Source: Gigaspora margarita
Taxonomy: Eukaryota > Glomeromycota > Glomeromycetes > Diversisporales > Gigasporaceae
Direction of reading: 5' to 3'
Length of the DNA stretch: 64,000 nt
NCBI GenBank assembly: GCA_009809945.1
Contig: WTPW01000619.1
Location: 143,905 to 207,904, forward strand
Shown here: positions 24,357 through 35,649 of the stretch, one piece after another
Position numbering within the stretch: position 1 is the stretch's first letter
Layout of the letters: each line of letters starts with the position of its first letter
Position numbers and translations under genes: made by a program
The notes under the pieces: generated by a model
Told to the model about the DNA's origin: nothing
Databases searched by the model: none
What the model saw: the letters and a program-made list of their open reading frames with translations, nothing else

Positions 24357-25134
24357 AATATCATAAACAAAATTCAAAATTTTTCATATTGCCAATGATC
24401 TTCATATTTAAACCATTTATACATTCAGATTTGCATAACATTTTCATTTGCCAATTTTCAATAGTTCAACGCGAATATTTCAGTAGCGAATACGGTATTT
24501 ATTAGGAATTGATGCCAGCATTAATTTCGTATTTAGAGGATTACATCAGCAAATTTATAATAGCGTAATCTTACGTAAGATATTACGAACTGTAATATAA
24601 GCAAAATATTACGTAATATATTTCGAAATATTTCGAATTATCAAATTTTCGAAATATTACGAAAGTAATTTCGAAATATTTCGAAATAAGTTAACGAAAT
24701 ATTTTGATCCCTTTCAAAATAATTTAGGACTAGGAAACCAAGCTGGATCAGGATCAGTAGGTCTGTAACCTGGATCGCGCATTAGACTGATTTTTCGAAA
24801 TAGTTCAAAATAATTCAATGATATTCAAATTCTGTACTACAAGATCAGATTAGATCTTTTGTTTATAATTAGATCTTCTATTTTTTTTCTTTCGCTTTTT
24901 TGTTTTTATTTTGTTTCATTTTTTATTTTCGTTTCATTTATTGTTTTCGTTTCGTTTTTTTGTTTTCATTTTTATTTTTAATTTTTTTTTAATTATTTTT
25001 TATTTCGGCACTTTTACAAGACATCTTTGCAAGAAGATATACAACATTTCGAAACCTTTCGCATGTCTACTCAGACTTCTGACATAATCAAGAACACCAA
25101 GAAAGCTTCTTTAGAGAATGATTTAGTTAGGCGC

Positions 25135-25195
25135 AAGTTTTCGCAAGTTTTCGCATGGTTTTGCAAGTTTGTGCAAGTTTTTGCAAGGTTTCGCG
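25135..25195. repeat. 12-13-bp tandem TTTCGCAAGTTT-type words
   Basis: Five or so units of (T)TTCGCAAGTTT with small changes, inside the 1.85-kb element. Confidence 0.5.
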
Positions 25196-25867
25196 TCATT
25201 TATTTTTTCGTTTCGTGTTTTTTGTTTTTGTTTTCTTTTGTTTTATTTTAAAATTTTTTTTATTATTATATTTCGGCACTTTGCGAGAACAGAACCCTTA
25301 CTTTCTGGCACTTTGCATGAAAAACAACCCAGACTTTTTCGGTACTTCGCGACTTTTTTGGCATTTCGCAAGAACATTAACATGACTTTTGCAATTTCTG
25401 AATTTACAAGAACGCGAACTCTTACGAAGATTTGGGGCTTCGTTTATTTTTTTTATTAGTTTGCTTTCGCTTTTTGTTTTTTTGTTTTTTTTTTTTACTT
25501 ATTTTTTTAAATTTTATTTTAGTTATTCCTAACTTCTTCGAAACTTTGCGACTTTCCTCGGCAATTTGCAAGAACCAACACTTCTAAGAAACGTTTTTAT
25601 TTTGAAGTTTTTAGAAAAAGAGTGCGAAACGAAGTTTATAGCCAAAACAAAAGAAGTAGTCAAAGTGAAGACAATAGAAAACAAAGAAGCGAAGATAATA
25701 ACTAACTGTGAGTGAGCGAAATAAGTGTGTAGGGCTAGTTTTTTGTATATAGTGATAGAATTAGAAGCGAAGAAGTGCGAAAGTATTTAAAATAATATAT
25801 AATAATGTAAAAATAATACTGTAAAAAATGTATAATAATTAAAATATAATATATAATATAATATGTA

Positions 25868-25972
25868 TAATATATAATAATAATAAATAAAAAAATAATA
25901 ATAAATAAAAAAATAATAATAAATAAAAAAATAATAATAAATAAAAAAATAATAATAAATAAAAAAATGTAA
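25868..25972. repeat. Tandem ATAATAATAAATAAAAAA
   Basis: Five to six units of an 18-20 bp word, inside the right half of the 1.85-kb element. The window-start copy has only one or two units here. Confidence 0.75.
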
Positions 25973-26467
25973 AATTTTTTAATAAATTGCGAAACCTTGC
26001 GAAATAAAGCGAAAACCTGTAAAAAAGTATGATTATGTGAATATGTATATCATTTATTTATTTTTTAAAATTCTGCGAAAATTTGCCAAATATTGCGAAA
26101 CAATGCGAAATGATCCAAAATATTGTGAAACAATGCGAAAATATCAAAATATTACCTTCTGCACACATTAGTTTATTGATCTGCATGAGTACGTGACCCT
26201 GTGGGGGGAGGTAATTTGCATTTTTTTTATTTGGTATATTTTGAAATATTTCGAAATAATAACCGTAATATTACCGTAATCTAACGTAATATATTACGTA
26301 ATACACCGTGACGATCGTAAGATTTTCGTAATATTACGGGCCGTAATATCTTACGTAAGATTACGTATATATAATTCGCTGATATAGAAGTCTAAAATAT
26401 TAAGAAATTTTCAACGAGTCCGAGATTATTTATGATAATTCAGTCTATTGGATCATAGTGAGGTGAC

Positions 26468-27333
26468 TTATATTGAGGCATTATGAGCCAGATATTCAGA
26501 AATATCCTGAGTGGTAGGACGTTCTTGGGGACTTGGATGCATACACCGTTTAGCCAGCCTAATATAAGATTCAGGGGTTCCTTCTGCAAATATAGATTGT
26601 TTTCTATCGATTATACTAATTGGATTATCAAAAGGACTCTGCCCAGTCGACAATTCCGCCATGATGACACCAAAGCTGTAAACATCTGCAGCTTCTGTAA
26701 ATTTTCCATCCACTAAAACTTCTGGTGCCATATAAGATGGGACACCATAAATTTCTTTCATGTACCTCATTGATTAAAACCGAGTTTCCAAAATCACCAA
26801 TGTATACTTCTGCATCATCTAAAAAAATGTTCTTGCTATGTACATCAGAGTGTACATAGCCTTTAAAATGTATTGTTTCGAGGCCCTGAGCAATACATTC
26901 CAATAGATTGAATTTTTCTTTCCAGTTCATTTTTGTTATTAAATAGAGATTATCGTACAATGTGCCACTTTTAGCATATTTTAAGATTAGACAATGTTTT
27001 TGGTCAAATCTCGAAACTCCATAGCAATGTAGCATGAAAGAATTTTCGCACCCAAGTTCACAATTTGCTTTTAGCTTTAAAAATTAAAAAAATATCAATT
27101 TAATTTTATAACATTCAAACATATATTTTTTTTATATGAGAATCACGCACCTCTTTTATAAACGTTTTATCTGATCCGTTTAGTACTTTCAGAGCTACAC
27201 ATTTATTAACAGCTTGGTTTTCATCAATCCAGTCTGCGGAGTACACAATCGCAAAGCTACCTCTCCCTATTAGTTTTATATTTTTCAACTGATAAGGAGG
27301 AATCAATGATAATCGATGTACGTTTTCGACCAA
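26468..27333 (-). pseudogene. Protein kinase, truncated and frameshifted
   Basis: The minus strand encodes the core of a kinase of the family expanded in these fungi. Exon 1 (27333-27151) has the glycine loop IGRGSFAIVYSADW and the Lys motif CVALKVL. A 76-bp intron (27150-27075, GTGCGT to AAAG) is followed by exon 2 from 27074, containing LKANCELGCENS and MLHCYGVSR. It then carries the catalytic loop VHSDVHSKN (Arg to Ser, Asp kept) and DFGN. A one-base frame slip near 26770 separates this from [30 protein letters not shown] and the C lobe ending LAHNASI. There is no ATG at 27333 (TTG there, stop just upstream), and the usual Cys-rich leader is missing. It is a dead gene, or an assembly error plus a lost first exon. 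Confidence 0.75.
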
Positions 27334-27539
27334 TATTTTTTCTCAGGTTGTTATCGATAACAAATATAACCTATCATAATCAATTAGCAAAAAATCAGTT
27401 ATTTTCGTTCATACTAAAGATCATACAATATTTGGTCCACATTTTTATTATAGTTTTGAAGTACGGTACTTTTTTTCATCTATTTTTTTTCATTTCAGGT
27501 ATACATATATCATGTTTTAATTTTGAAGAGAATATGGTA

Positions 27540-28198
27540 ACCCAGTAATATTTCGTAATCATCACATCACATGATTAAACCCTCGCTTACGCCGAGCCTA
27601 CGGACCGGAGAATCGACGGACAGTTCTTAGAGGACAGGGATTGGTTAAGTACATAGTAGCTCACCCCAGGTGTAACATGAAAATCAAAACAATCAAAACA
27701 ATCGAATAAAGCGAAAGAATTAAAGTAATAAATCGAGTAGTTAGGATTTGGGTTAGGCGCTTGGCTAGAGCGCTGCTAATACCAAAATTTTGCAAGGAAT
27801 TTTTTTTTAATGCGCAGAAGACGATTTCATAGTCAAACTTTAAAAATCGCGATTTTTACGTTATACCTGATCCTAAAATTCAATTGGTTTGCGCTACTAC
27901 AAAGTCACGTGACTGGAAATTTTGAGGGATAACTACATAGGTTTAATTTGGCATTATATCACATGAATTACTGTACGTAAGAACTGTCTATATCTTAATT
28001 TCTAACTAATTAATCACGTGAATTTGCGCTGTCCTTAACACCTTAGATAGTCTGCTCAGCCTAAGTTAGTGTGAGTACTGTAGCGGTTGTGGCGCGGATC
28101 ATCGCATGAATTTCAACAGGAGTCTAGATGAGAAAGTCTCCGACACCTACCGGGAGCATAATTTTACATATAGAAAATGATCTTTCAAAGCCCATAAT
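27540..28198. other. Intergenic with MITE debris
   Basis: GACAGTTCTTA at about 27619 is inverted as TAAGAACTGTC near 27980, enclosing a block that holds GTTATACCTGATCC and CAATTGG words shared with the family at 12412 and 59086. The 27750-27850 part resembles 33180-33300 (CAAAATTTTGCAAGGAA, then GCGCAGAAG or ACGCAGAAG). The ends are too uncertain to call single elements. Confidence 0.45.
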
Positions 28199-28270
28199 AG
28201 AGTTAATACCTCTATCCGGATTTATATATCCGGATATAAAAAAATATATCCGGATTGAGGTATTAACTCT
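28199..28270. mobile_element. 72-bp perfect-ended palindrome
   Basis: AGAGTTAATACCTC pairs with GAGGTATTAACTCT, and ATCCGGAT words pair inside. TA lies at each edge, so a minimal TA-inserting element is possible. Confidence 0.6.
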
Positions 28271-28935
28271 AGCCTATAACCAACGAACCCAAACTCAAAC
28301 CCTAACATTAAGCCAAACTTATTTAAATGCGCCAAATCACATGACTGAAAAGTGTTTTGACAGAGAGTGTCCAAAATCATGCGATGTGATTGAGGCAAAT
28401 TATGCGATGAATGCGAAATAATTGTAAATTTATGAAATACAGTAGAAGAAAAAAAATGGATAATATGCATATTACGCGATCGTGCGACATTCATATTAAA
28501 AAATTGACAAAACTTACATTATCTAAATAAGCATTACTTATCTCACTAGATTTACCTATTGACATGGTGAGATGTTATATTGATGCAATGAAAGTCGAAA
28601 ACGGTGGATTTTTATAGTGAAATATGATGGCTCCTAGAAATTGTAATTAATATTGTGTTGCCGGTATCAAAACTAATCAGATTTCATAAAGGTGTGATTC
28701 TCTCATATATCAGACCTACCTCATTGTTTAATTTTGTTGGAAATAATATCCTATGCATTGTTTAATTCTTCCATGTTAGCATATGGGCGTACACAGTCCA
28801 AATATGGAAAATGTCAAAATAGCGTTAAATAAAAGATATCAAAGAAATTTAATTAAAATTTATGTATAAATAATCAAAGTAATGTTATTAAACAGGTATG
28901 CTTAAAATTTGAAACAACAAGTGAGGTAAAGTATT
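28271..28935. other. Non-coding stretch
   Basis: I see no supported gene. The ORFs across 28128-28494 overlap a palindrome and lack family features. Confidence 0.4.
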
Positions 28936-29082
28936 ATGACACAGATGAGTATTGCTTTTACTATATTACGTATGTGCCGCAATGGGTATGCGCTATGTAA
29001 ATCAAAACATGCTTCTCCAGGTTTAATTAGATGTACAACTTTAACGACACAAAATCACAAAGTGAAATTCCAAAAAGATTAA
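28936..29082 (+). CDS. Hypothetical 48-residue ORF, presequence-like
   Basis: An ATG at 28936 opens 48 codons to TAA at 29080-29082. The product has no Asp or Glu before its last residue, has Arg, Lys, Ser and Thr spread throughout, and starts MTQMSIAFTILRMCRNG. That composition is usual for mitochondrial targeting leaders. It could be a first exon (AAAGTGAAA near the end offers a possible donor), a tiny gene, or chance. No family is recognised, and no neighbour supports a function. Confidence 0.25.
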   Translation: MTQMSIAFTILRMCRNGYALCKSKHASPGLIRCTTLTTQNHKVKFQKD

Positions 29083-29510
29083 TGATAAGTGCCTATGAAT
29101 TGAACTACAGAGCGAAAATTGCATTTTGACCAATCAAGCCTTTCAATTTATTTAAAAACTTTTCTCGACCACCCAAATAAAACTGTAATAAAATGTTTTT
29201 ATTCTACTATATGCAATGTAAAATGTAAAAAAAAGACTCTGTAAATTCGTAGTCATAAGGAGCGTGAATCAATTTGTATTGAAGTTTTTGAGTAAAAAAA
29301 ACGAATACAAACCTGTGCATCTAAAAAAATGTGACCCATTTTTATATATAAAATGTTTCGATTAGTTAATCAGGGAAAATCATTTAAAAATCGGTCTTAT
29401 TAGAATTTTATATGATACAATATATTGTATAGTTTTGATTTATATAGTGCGCCGCACACCCCAGCGGCACATGTAGCCAATCATTTGTCAAACTACCGTA
29501 TTCCCAAACG
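29083..29510. other. Non-coding stretch
   Basis: No gene was recognised. 29448-29475 has GC-rich GTGCGCCGCACACC and CAGCGGCAC, unusual against the AT-rich background, and may belong to the Helitron-like element ending at 29795. Confidence 0.35.
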
Positions 29511-29580
29511 TCCACATGTCCAATGTCCACGTCCGTCCACATGACCACGTCCACATGTTCACAAATGTCCAATAGTTAGC
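29511..29580. repeat. Short tandem GTCCACATG/GTCCACGTC words
   Basis: Seven or so degenerate 8-12 bp words based on GTCCACRT. The block is GC-richer than its surroundings. Confidence 0.55.
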
Positions 29581-29605
29581 CGTTAGCCAGCCGTTTAGCC
29601 GATGA

Positions 29606-29636
29606 TTTAGTCGGCTGGCTAAGCCAGCCGACTAAA
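29606..29636. repeat. Perfect GC-rich palindrome
   Basis: TTAGTCGGCTGGCT and AGCCAGCCGACTAA flank a single A. It is one of the most stable hairpins in the window. Confidence 0.7.
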
Positions 29637-29763
29637 ACCATGTGGCTTAAATCACTATTATTAACCACAACCGTGTTCAAATGATTCAAATGAAACCATA
29701 GCCGGGTTCAAATTAACTAATGACAGGTTAAAATAAATATATATAAATTTAATTATATAAAAT

Positions 29764-29795
29764 TTACCCGTATATAGCACGGGTTTACAGCTAGT
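29764..29795 (+). mobile_element. Helitron-like 3' terminus
   Basis: ACCCGT (29766-29771) and ACGGGT (29779-29784) form a short stem. Six nucleotides later comes CTAG (29791-29794) followed by T. A hairpin just before CTRR, inserted before T, is the standard 3' end of Helitrons. The 5' TC end was not located, so the element may start anywhere between about 29.0 and 29.7 kb. There is no Rep/helicase coding sequence. Confidence 0.5.
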
Positions 29796-30157
29796 AGAAA
29801 ATATAATTTACTTGTAATTACGCATAAAAACAGTTTCATAGATAAAATTTTGAGCTACAACCAATTTTTTAGATTGTTTTCCGGCATCATAATTTAAAAA
29901 ATTGTTACCAACACAACAAATAAATAAAATCAAAGCGTAATTTTAAATGTATGCTATTACGTATCAATTAAAATCATCGGGATCAGTCAGTTATTTTATA
30001 TATTATTGACATTAGGTATATATATATAATACTAATCAATTGAATTCGTTTTTATACAAAAAAAAAAAAAAAAAAGAAAAAAAGAGAGTTAGATGAATAT
30101 TGAAAAAACATTATAAAATAAACGCTTTATTAAAGACCAATTTTACCGACACAGCAA

Positions 30158-30477
30158 TAGGGATGGAAAATGTTTTAATGTTTTGTTTGGTTTAAAATGT
30201 TTTAATAACACTCTGACGTAATCATAATGATAATTAATACAAATTTATTTATTTATTTAATTGATTTCCTTATTAAGATATAAATTATTTTATTTCCTTA
30301 AAATATAAATTATTTTATTTACAAATAGTATTTATAAATTCGAGAGTTGCAAAAATGCTACGACGCTAAATTAACCAACCGGAAGCGGCATTTTAGTTTT
30401 ACCGAATTCTAATCTCGGCGCCAATGTTTTAAAAGGTTTTTTTATAATGGTTTAAACCCCGTTTTTTGTCATTCTTA
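30158..30477. mobile_element. hAT-type MITE, 320 bp
   Basis: The left end TAGGGATGGAAAA resembles the inverted right end TAAGAATGACAAAA. Flanks are CACAGCAA (30150-30157) and CACAGCAT (30478-30485), 7 of 8 identical. TTTTAA and AATGTTTTAA words repeat below the ends. Confidence 0.65.
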
Positions 30478-30536
30478 CACAGCATAACACGTGATTTAGC
30501 TTCTTATCGGCACAGCAATGATCGATAACATGATTG

Positions 30537-30905
30537 TTTATAACTTCGAGCGAAGATAGCTTAGCAATCAACTAATCAAATTCAATTAAATTCTTTTATT
30601 TTGATTTCTACAGAATTTTTTTTTTAAAAAAATAAAAAAAATTCATCTAATTTTGGCTGGGTTACCAAATTATTTTCATTCAAAGTTTTATAAAAATTTT
30701 GATGTAACTATTATTTAATAGGCGTTTAAACTTTGAATGAAGATAACTTGGCAACCACCCAACCAAATTCGATGAACTTATTTTACAATACTATAGAATT
30801 GAAATAAAAAGATTTCATCGAATTTGATTGGTTGGTTGCCGAGTTATCTTTAAATATTTGTAAACTTTGAATGAGATAACTCACAACCAACCAACAAAAT
30901 TCAAC
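30537..30905. mobile_element. Diverged copy of the hierarchical foldback
   Basis: Blocks such as CGAGCGAAGATAGCTTAGCAA, AAGATAACTTGGCAACCA and GATTGGTTGGTTGCCGAGTT correspond to the repeated arms of 19840-20729, in both orientations. It is shorter, with more changes and no clear TSD. Confidence 0.6.
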
Positions 30906-31139
30906 AGTGTTGAAGAATTACCGTTACTTTAAATAGTTGATCGTTGCGCCTACCATGTAATATGGGTGTTATGCATTAAAAAGGCCCATTTTGACAATTT
31001 TTCAAAAATTGGGTTTGATTTTTGAATACATAAGTATATTCAATAAAAAAGTTTTCTATAAGTTACCAAAGCTAATATATAGTAAAAAAATTCATAAAAC
31101 GAACTTAAAATAAAAAATTATATTACTTTTTTTTAGTGA

Positions 31140-31820
31140 AGATCTATTAATTGGCAAGAACAATCTTTGGCATTAAAGATTTGTACAAACTATCAGACAA
31201 AATGCTAATAATACCATTACCACACCAAAAAACATTCACGAACATAAAGGTAACAAAGCAAAATGCTAACAGACAACTACCAGAAAAAATGAAAAAATGA
31301 TACCAGCATATGTTGATGCCAACAAACGACAAAACCAGTTAAATCGAAACAACAGCACCAGTTTACAATATCTTCAAGTGATAGCATCAGCATACGGTAA
31401 CTTCAAGAAATAGCACAAAGTATTTTGAAGAAATATTAATCACAATACCAGCAAATGACGATGCTAACAACAATATAACAATATGACTATAAAAAAAAAA
31501 AAGAAAAACTAGTTAGCAGAAACACTGAATAAAACTCCACCAGCCCAATGGCACAACTATAAAAAGACTCTATATTGTCATTTACAATGACCTTAATAAC
31601 TTAGTACAGTACCAGCAAAAACGAAACGCAAAAAATGTAACAATAACAGTTATAATGCCAATTATGACAATATCAATGATGATACCAGCGATGAAAAAAA
31701 AAGCACAACAAACGATGATACCAACGACGATATTAATGATGACACCAATGACAAAACAATGATCGCAAAAGAAAAAAAAATCTATATAGTTAGTAATAGT
31801 AAGAAAAAAAAAAAAAGTAT
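31140..31820. other. A-rich low-complexity block with ACGATGATACCAACGA words
   Basis: Loose repeats of GATGATACCA, ACGACGATATTAATG and AATGATGACACCAATGAC recall 11263-11980 on the same strand. It could be a decayed element of one family. No protein is recognised. Confidence 0.45.
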
Positions 31821-32361
31821 ACTTATATGTGTAGATGTCGATCTGTATAACTGATAATACTATTTAAATTATTAATATTATACGTATTAACTATTTTTTT
31901 ATAATGGTTAACTATAATCAGTGGTACAAGTTATAATGATTCATACGTATAGTATATATAAAATTAACAAATTTTACAATAACGTAACTAGTTACTCTTC
32001 ATTGATATAAATAAGAAGCAAAATTATAATTTTTCTTCAATAATCAATATGTGCAATTCTAGATAATGATTATTTTGATCAAATACTTAATAAATTATCC
32101 TAATCAAATTTTGAGGTGCACCATTTAACATGTTTAATAAAGTAAAACATCTACAGTAATACTTTGATTACTACCGTTTATTTTTGATTAGTTTATATTA
32201 CAAATTTGTTTTTAGATACACTTAGTAATGTCGTAAATAACAGTCACGCGTGTTGCACAATAATATCCAGACAAAACAATCCAGTTACGTTTTGATAAAT
32301 GCATGTAAGCATCAAAAAATCGCTAAGATCCAGCCGAATTAAAAATATTTAACGATAATTA
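31821..32361. other. AT-rich non-coding stretch
   Basis: Nothing is recognised except a direct repeat of about 30 bp shared with 32740-32785 (TGGTTA then AAGTTATA or AGGTTATA and CGTA). Confidence 0.4.
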
Positions 32362-32672
32362 ATATAAGATATTTATAATTCACACCAATGATTAAGGGTA
32401 ACCAGTATGATGTCTTAAAAACGTACTAAGTAAACGGGATCGGGTATTCTAAGTAAAAATGCTCAGGACCCATGAAAACCTCACGAGAACTAAGATCGGA
32501 ACCTATATTATATAAAAAAGGATATTTTTAATTCACATCACTCACTGATTAAGGATAACCAGCATGCTATATCTTAAAAACGTACTAAGTAAACGGGACC
32601 GGGTATTTTAAGTAAAAATGTTCATGACCCATGAAACCTCACGAGAACTAAGATCGGAACCTTATTTCTAAT
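32362..32672. repeat. Tandem duplication, two units of about 153 bp
   Basis: The first unit starts near 32363 and the second near 32516. Shared words include TCTTAAAAACGTACTAAG, TAAACGGGA and CTCACGAGAACTAAGATCGG. Identity is high, with single-base changes and one indel. Confidence 0.8.
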
Positions 32673-32885
32673 CTATATTATATTATATAAAAAGAAAACT
32701 ATTCTATATAAAAATCACTTTTATCCTAAGTTTTAATAGAAATGGTTATTTTTAACAAGTGGTGTAGGTTATACGTAATAATCTAATAATATAACAGATA
32801 TTCATAATTAAACTCCGTCACATGGTGATTAGCGTTTGATCATCATATTCTAATTACATTATTGATCTTTAGTGTTTATAAACAA

Positions 32886-33001
32886 GGTGATATCAAAATT
32901 ACGTTTTGATGCATTTTGACCAATTTAGTGACTTTTTTGATACGTCCGTCCGTCATAACAAAGATGATCAAAAACGTAATTTTTGCCGTCCGCACGCGTG
33001 T
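32886..33001. mobile_element. MITE, AATTACGTTTTTGAT-ended family, copy 1
   Basis: GATATCAAAATTACGTTTTG at the left mirrors CAAAAACGTAATTTTTG at the right, followed by CCGTCCGCACGCGTG. A related copy is at 35650-35812 and a diverged one near 50182-50265. Confidence 0.65.
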
Positions 33002-33108
33002 TCAAATTTGTTAATTTAGTGTAACAAAATATGCATATTCACGCGTTTGTGTAATAAGATGATAATCATATGATACTAACAATGCTACGCATTTATGCTA
33101 GAGGGACC

Positions 33109-33343
33109 AGTCTAAAAAATTTCGCTCATTATGTCCCATTAAAAAAAATTTCGCTAGAAAAAAACATTTTGCTATTAGGTTAGGGTTAGGGTGTTGCTAA
33201 GTTGGGGTTAGAAGGTATTTTATACCAAAATTTTGCAAGGAAAACTTTTAATTAGTACGCAGAAGGCAGTTTCATAGGTGAAATTTCGCGATTTTTTGTT
33301 TCTTGAACTTTTCACGTTACAAGCTAGCGAAATTTTTTAGACT
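33109..33343. mobile_element. MITE with AGTCTAAAAAATTTCGCT ends
   Basis: The 18-bp ends are perfectly inverted. Inside, TTAGGTTAGGGTTAGGG is telomere-like, and 33215-33300 resembles 27785-27850. It is about 235 bp, without a clear TSD. Confidence 0.7.
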
Positions 33344-33604
33344 AATACTGTTCTACACATTTTCCTAGTGTATTTCTAGTTTCATGAAAATGGTATTCAG
33401 ATTGATAGTTATTGACAATATATATATTATTTATTCGTTTGAGAGACAATCTCAGAGAATTTGAACAAGTGGTATATTTACTGAAATTATGAACTATATA
33501 TAAGCCATCAAAATTCCGCCTCTGATTGGACAAGCAAATTACGCAGTCTCACAAAAAAGATATAATAATGAATACATTGTTTAATGCAGACTAAATTTTA
33601 ATTG

Positions 33605-33772
33605 CACATTCGTAAAAACATTGAACTCATAAAACTATACGCCAATTACTTTCGCTAAAACATTGAACTCATAAAACTTTTAGCCAAATTATTATCATGA
33701 GAAAATATTGAACTCAAAAATTTTTCACAAAATTACTTTCGTGAAACAATTTATTGAACTCAAATAATAGGG
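33605..33772. repeat. Tandem repeat, four units of about 45-50 bp
   Basis: Units centre on CATTGAACTCATAAAACT with a following TTACTTTCGT/ATTATCATG spacer. It lies next to AT-rich DNA with no gene. Confidence 0.65.
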
Positions 33773-34074
33773 GGTTTCACAATTAAAATCAGAGAATCTT
33801 ATTTTATTTTTCCGATTTATAATTCAACATAGTAAAAATTTTATTTAAAAATTTCGAAATGCGTCACTTATTTGTTAATTTTGAAACCCCAATAATTCAA
33901 TTATGAACTTAAATTTTTAAATATACACATTATATATATATATTAATAGTTGAAAATGTAATTTATATAAATGTTTTATCTTACAGTTTGGTATAAAAAC
34001 AAGTTGAAATATTTAGCAACTTTTTTTTTGCTTTTGATAAAAATTTCTTGTTCACTTGTAAATGCATGCAGCAA

Positions 34075-34940
34075 TAGGGTGTTCAATCGACTAATTAATC
34101 AAAACATAGTTAGGGTACATAATGTAGATCACTAATTTCGGATTTTCTAATGGGATTCGAAGATTATTTTGATTATACTTCCTCTACGTATGAAAATATG
34201 GAAAATAGAGGATTAGCTCGTGTTTTCTTAGCAACGTACTAGTCGTTCATGAGCTACTTTATTTTATTTGAAAGTTTTTACTATTTTCTTTCTTATAATA
34301 GATTTCTTAATAATATTTTTGTAATTTTTTTGACAATTTACAAGAATTTTTTTTTATAATATATTTATAAAATTAATAAAAAAGGCTCTATTACATGAAA
34401 GAGAATGATGAGAACTTTCAGAAAAAAAAAATTCGCTTAAGATTAATTAGGCCATTGTTGAGAAAAAGTACTTTAAATTTTTGATTTTATATAATAACGA
34501 TCATCGTTTATTATATGAAAATTGATAAAAATCGAAAATTCAAAGTACTTTTTCTCAACAATGGCCTAATTAATCTTAAGTGATTTTTTTTTATCTGAAA
34601 GTTCTCATCATTCGCTTTCATGTAATAGAGCCCTTATTATTAATTTTATAATTAGATTGTAAAAAATTTCTTGCAAACTGTCAAAAAAATTTCAAAAAAT
34701 ATTATTAAGAAATCTCTTATAAGAAAGAAAATGTGAGAACTTTCGAATAAAATAATAGTAGCTCATGAACGACTAGTACATTGCTAAGAAAATGTTAGCT
34801 AATCCTCCATATTCCATATTTTCATATATAGAGGAGTATAATCAAAAATAATCTTCGAATCCCATTAGAAAATCCGAAATTAGTGATTTACATTATGTAC
34901 CCTGACTATGTTTTGATTAATTAGTCGATTGAACACCCTA
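34075..34940. mobile_element. 866-bp near-perfect palindrome (foldback element)
   Basis: The ends are TAGGGTGTTCAATCGACTAA and its complement. The arms stay paired to a centre near 34508, at the TATATAATAACGATCATCGTTATTATA-like core. Outside are ATGCAGCAA (34066-34074) and ATGCAGCTA (34941-34949), 8 of 9 identical. This fits a 9-bp Mutator-type TSD, though TA at the very ends also fits. There is no coding capacity. Confidence 0.8.
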
Positions 34941-35285
34941 ATGCAGCTACTAATAGTAAACCTTAAGCATATGCTTACAAAAAATACTTGATCTGTCTTA
35001 TAAGTTTTGCGTTGTTATACATTAATCTCATTATTATCGGTATCTCAATGAACAAATTCTATCCGTACAATTCTTGTAAGATTATTTAATCGACCGTGCA
35101 AGGTTACTTATAAAAAAGCTGTTAAATTTGTGATAGTATTAAATAACGAAAGTTATTTAAAGAAATTTTATTAAATATGCAATTATTACGAAAAGAACTT
35201 TCGCAAAAAGTTTTATTAAAATTATTTGAGCTTAAAGAAAAATTAATTAAAAAAAATGTCAATTAAAAATTAATTTAATTCAAAA

Positions 35286-35504
35286 AATTAATTATTGTGG
35301 CAGATTAAAATGAAATCCAGATTAAAATGAAATTATAGTATAAAATCTCGAAAACTAAATTTTTTTTGGGGTGCATTTTTTAGGGTTAGGGTTTAGTTTT
35401 AAAAAAAGTTATAATAAACAAGTATTAATGGGTTTTAGAAGGTTAGCAGGTTAAGTAGAAAATATAGATTTCATTTTAAATTATGATCTGCGACAATTAT
35501 TATG
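35286..35504. mobile_element. MITE with AATTATTGTGGCAGAT ends
   Basis: The left AATTATTGTGGCAGAT mirrors the right ATCTGCGACAATTATT, and AAAATGAAAT mirrors ATTTCATTTT inside. GGTTAGGGTTTAG lies in the middle. Confidence 0.65.
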
Positions 35505-35649
35505 ATGTTTATATGGCACATATAAAGATAATACTGTAATAGGATGCGGTGGGGAAAATTCCGATGCACCATGTGGTAAATCTGAAACGTTCGAAAAAAT
35601 TTGTGCTGCCACGTGTACTTTTTGAACAAATTAGATTAAAAGGTTGCAA

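Larger units (their letters stand above)
24545..26385. mobile_element. 1.85-kb palindrome-ended non-autonomous element
   Basis: The left end, ATCAGCAAATTTATAATAG, then CGTAATCTTACGTAAGATAT, mirrors the right end, which finishes ATATCTTACGTAAGATTACG and ATATATAATTCGCTGAT. More CGTAATATTACG-type palindromes follow inward. The body is T-rich, then rich in TTCGCAAG and GCGAAA words, then poly-AT. There is no transposase. A right-half copy opens the window at 1-757, and a weak scrap is near 43415-43460. The TSD is not resolved. Confidence 0.75.

Noticed and set aside
25027..25459. Three overlapping Phe-rich ORFs
   Set aside because: They result from T-rich DNA in the 1.85-kb element and are not seen as conserved frames.
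28128..28494. ORFs on both strands of about 90 codons
   Set aside because: They overlap a palindrome and each other and show no family features.
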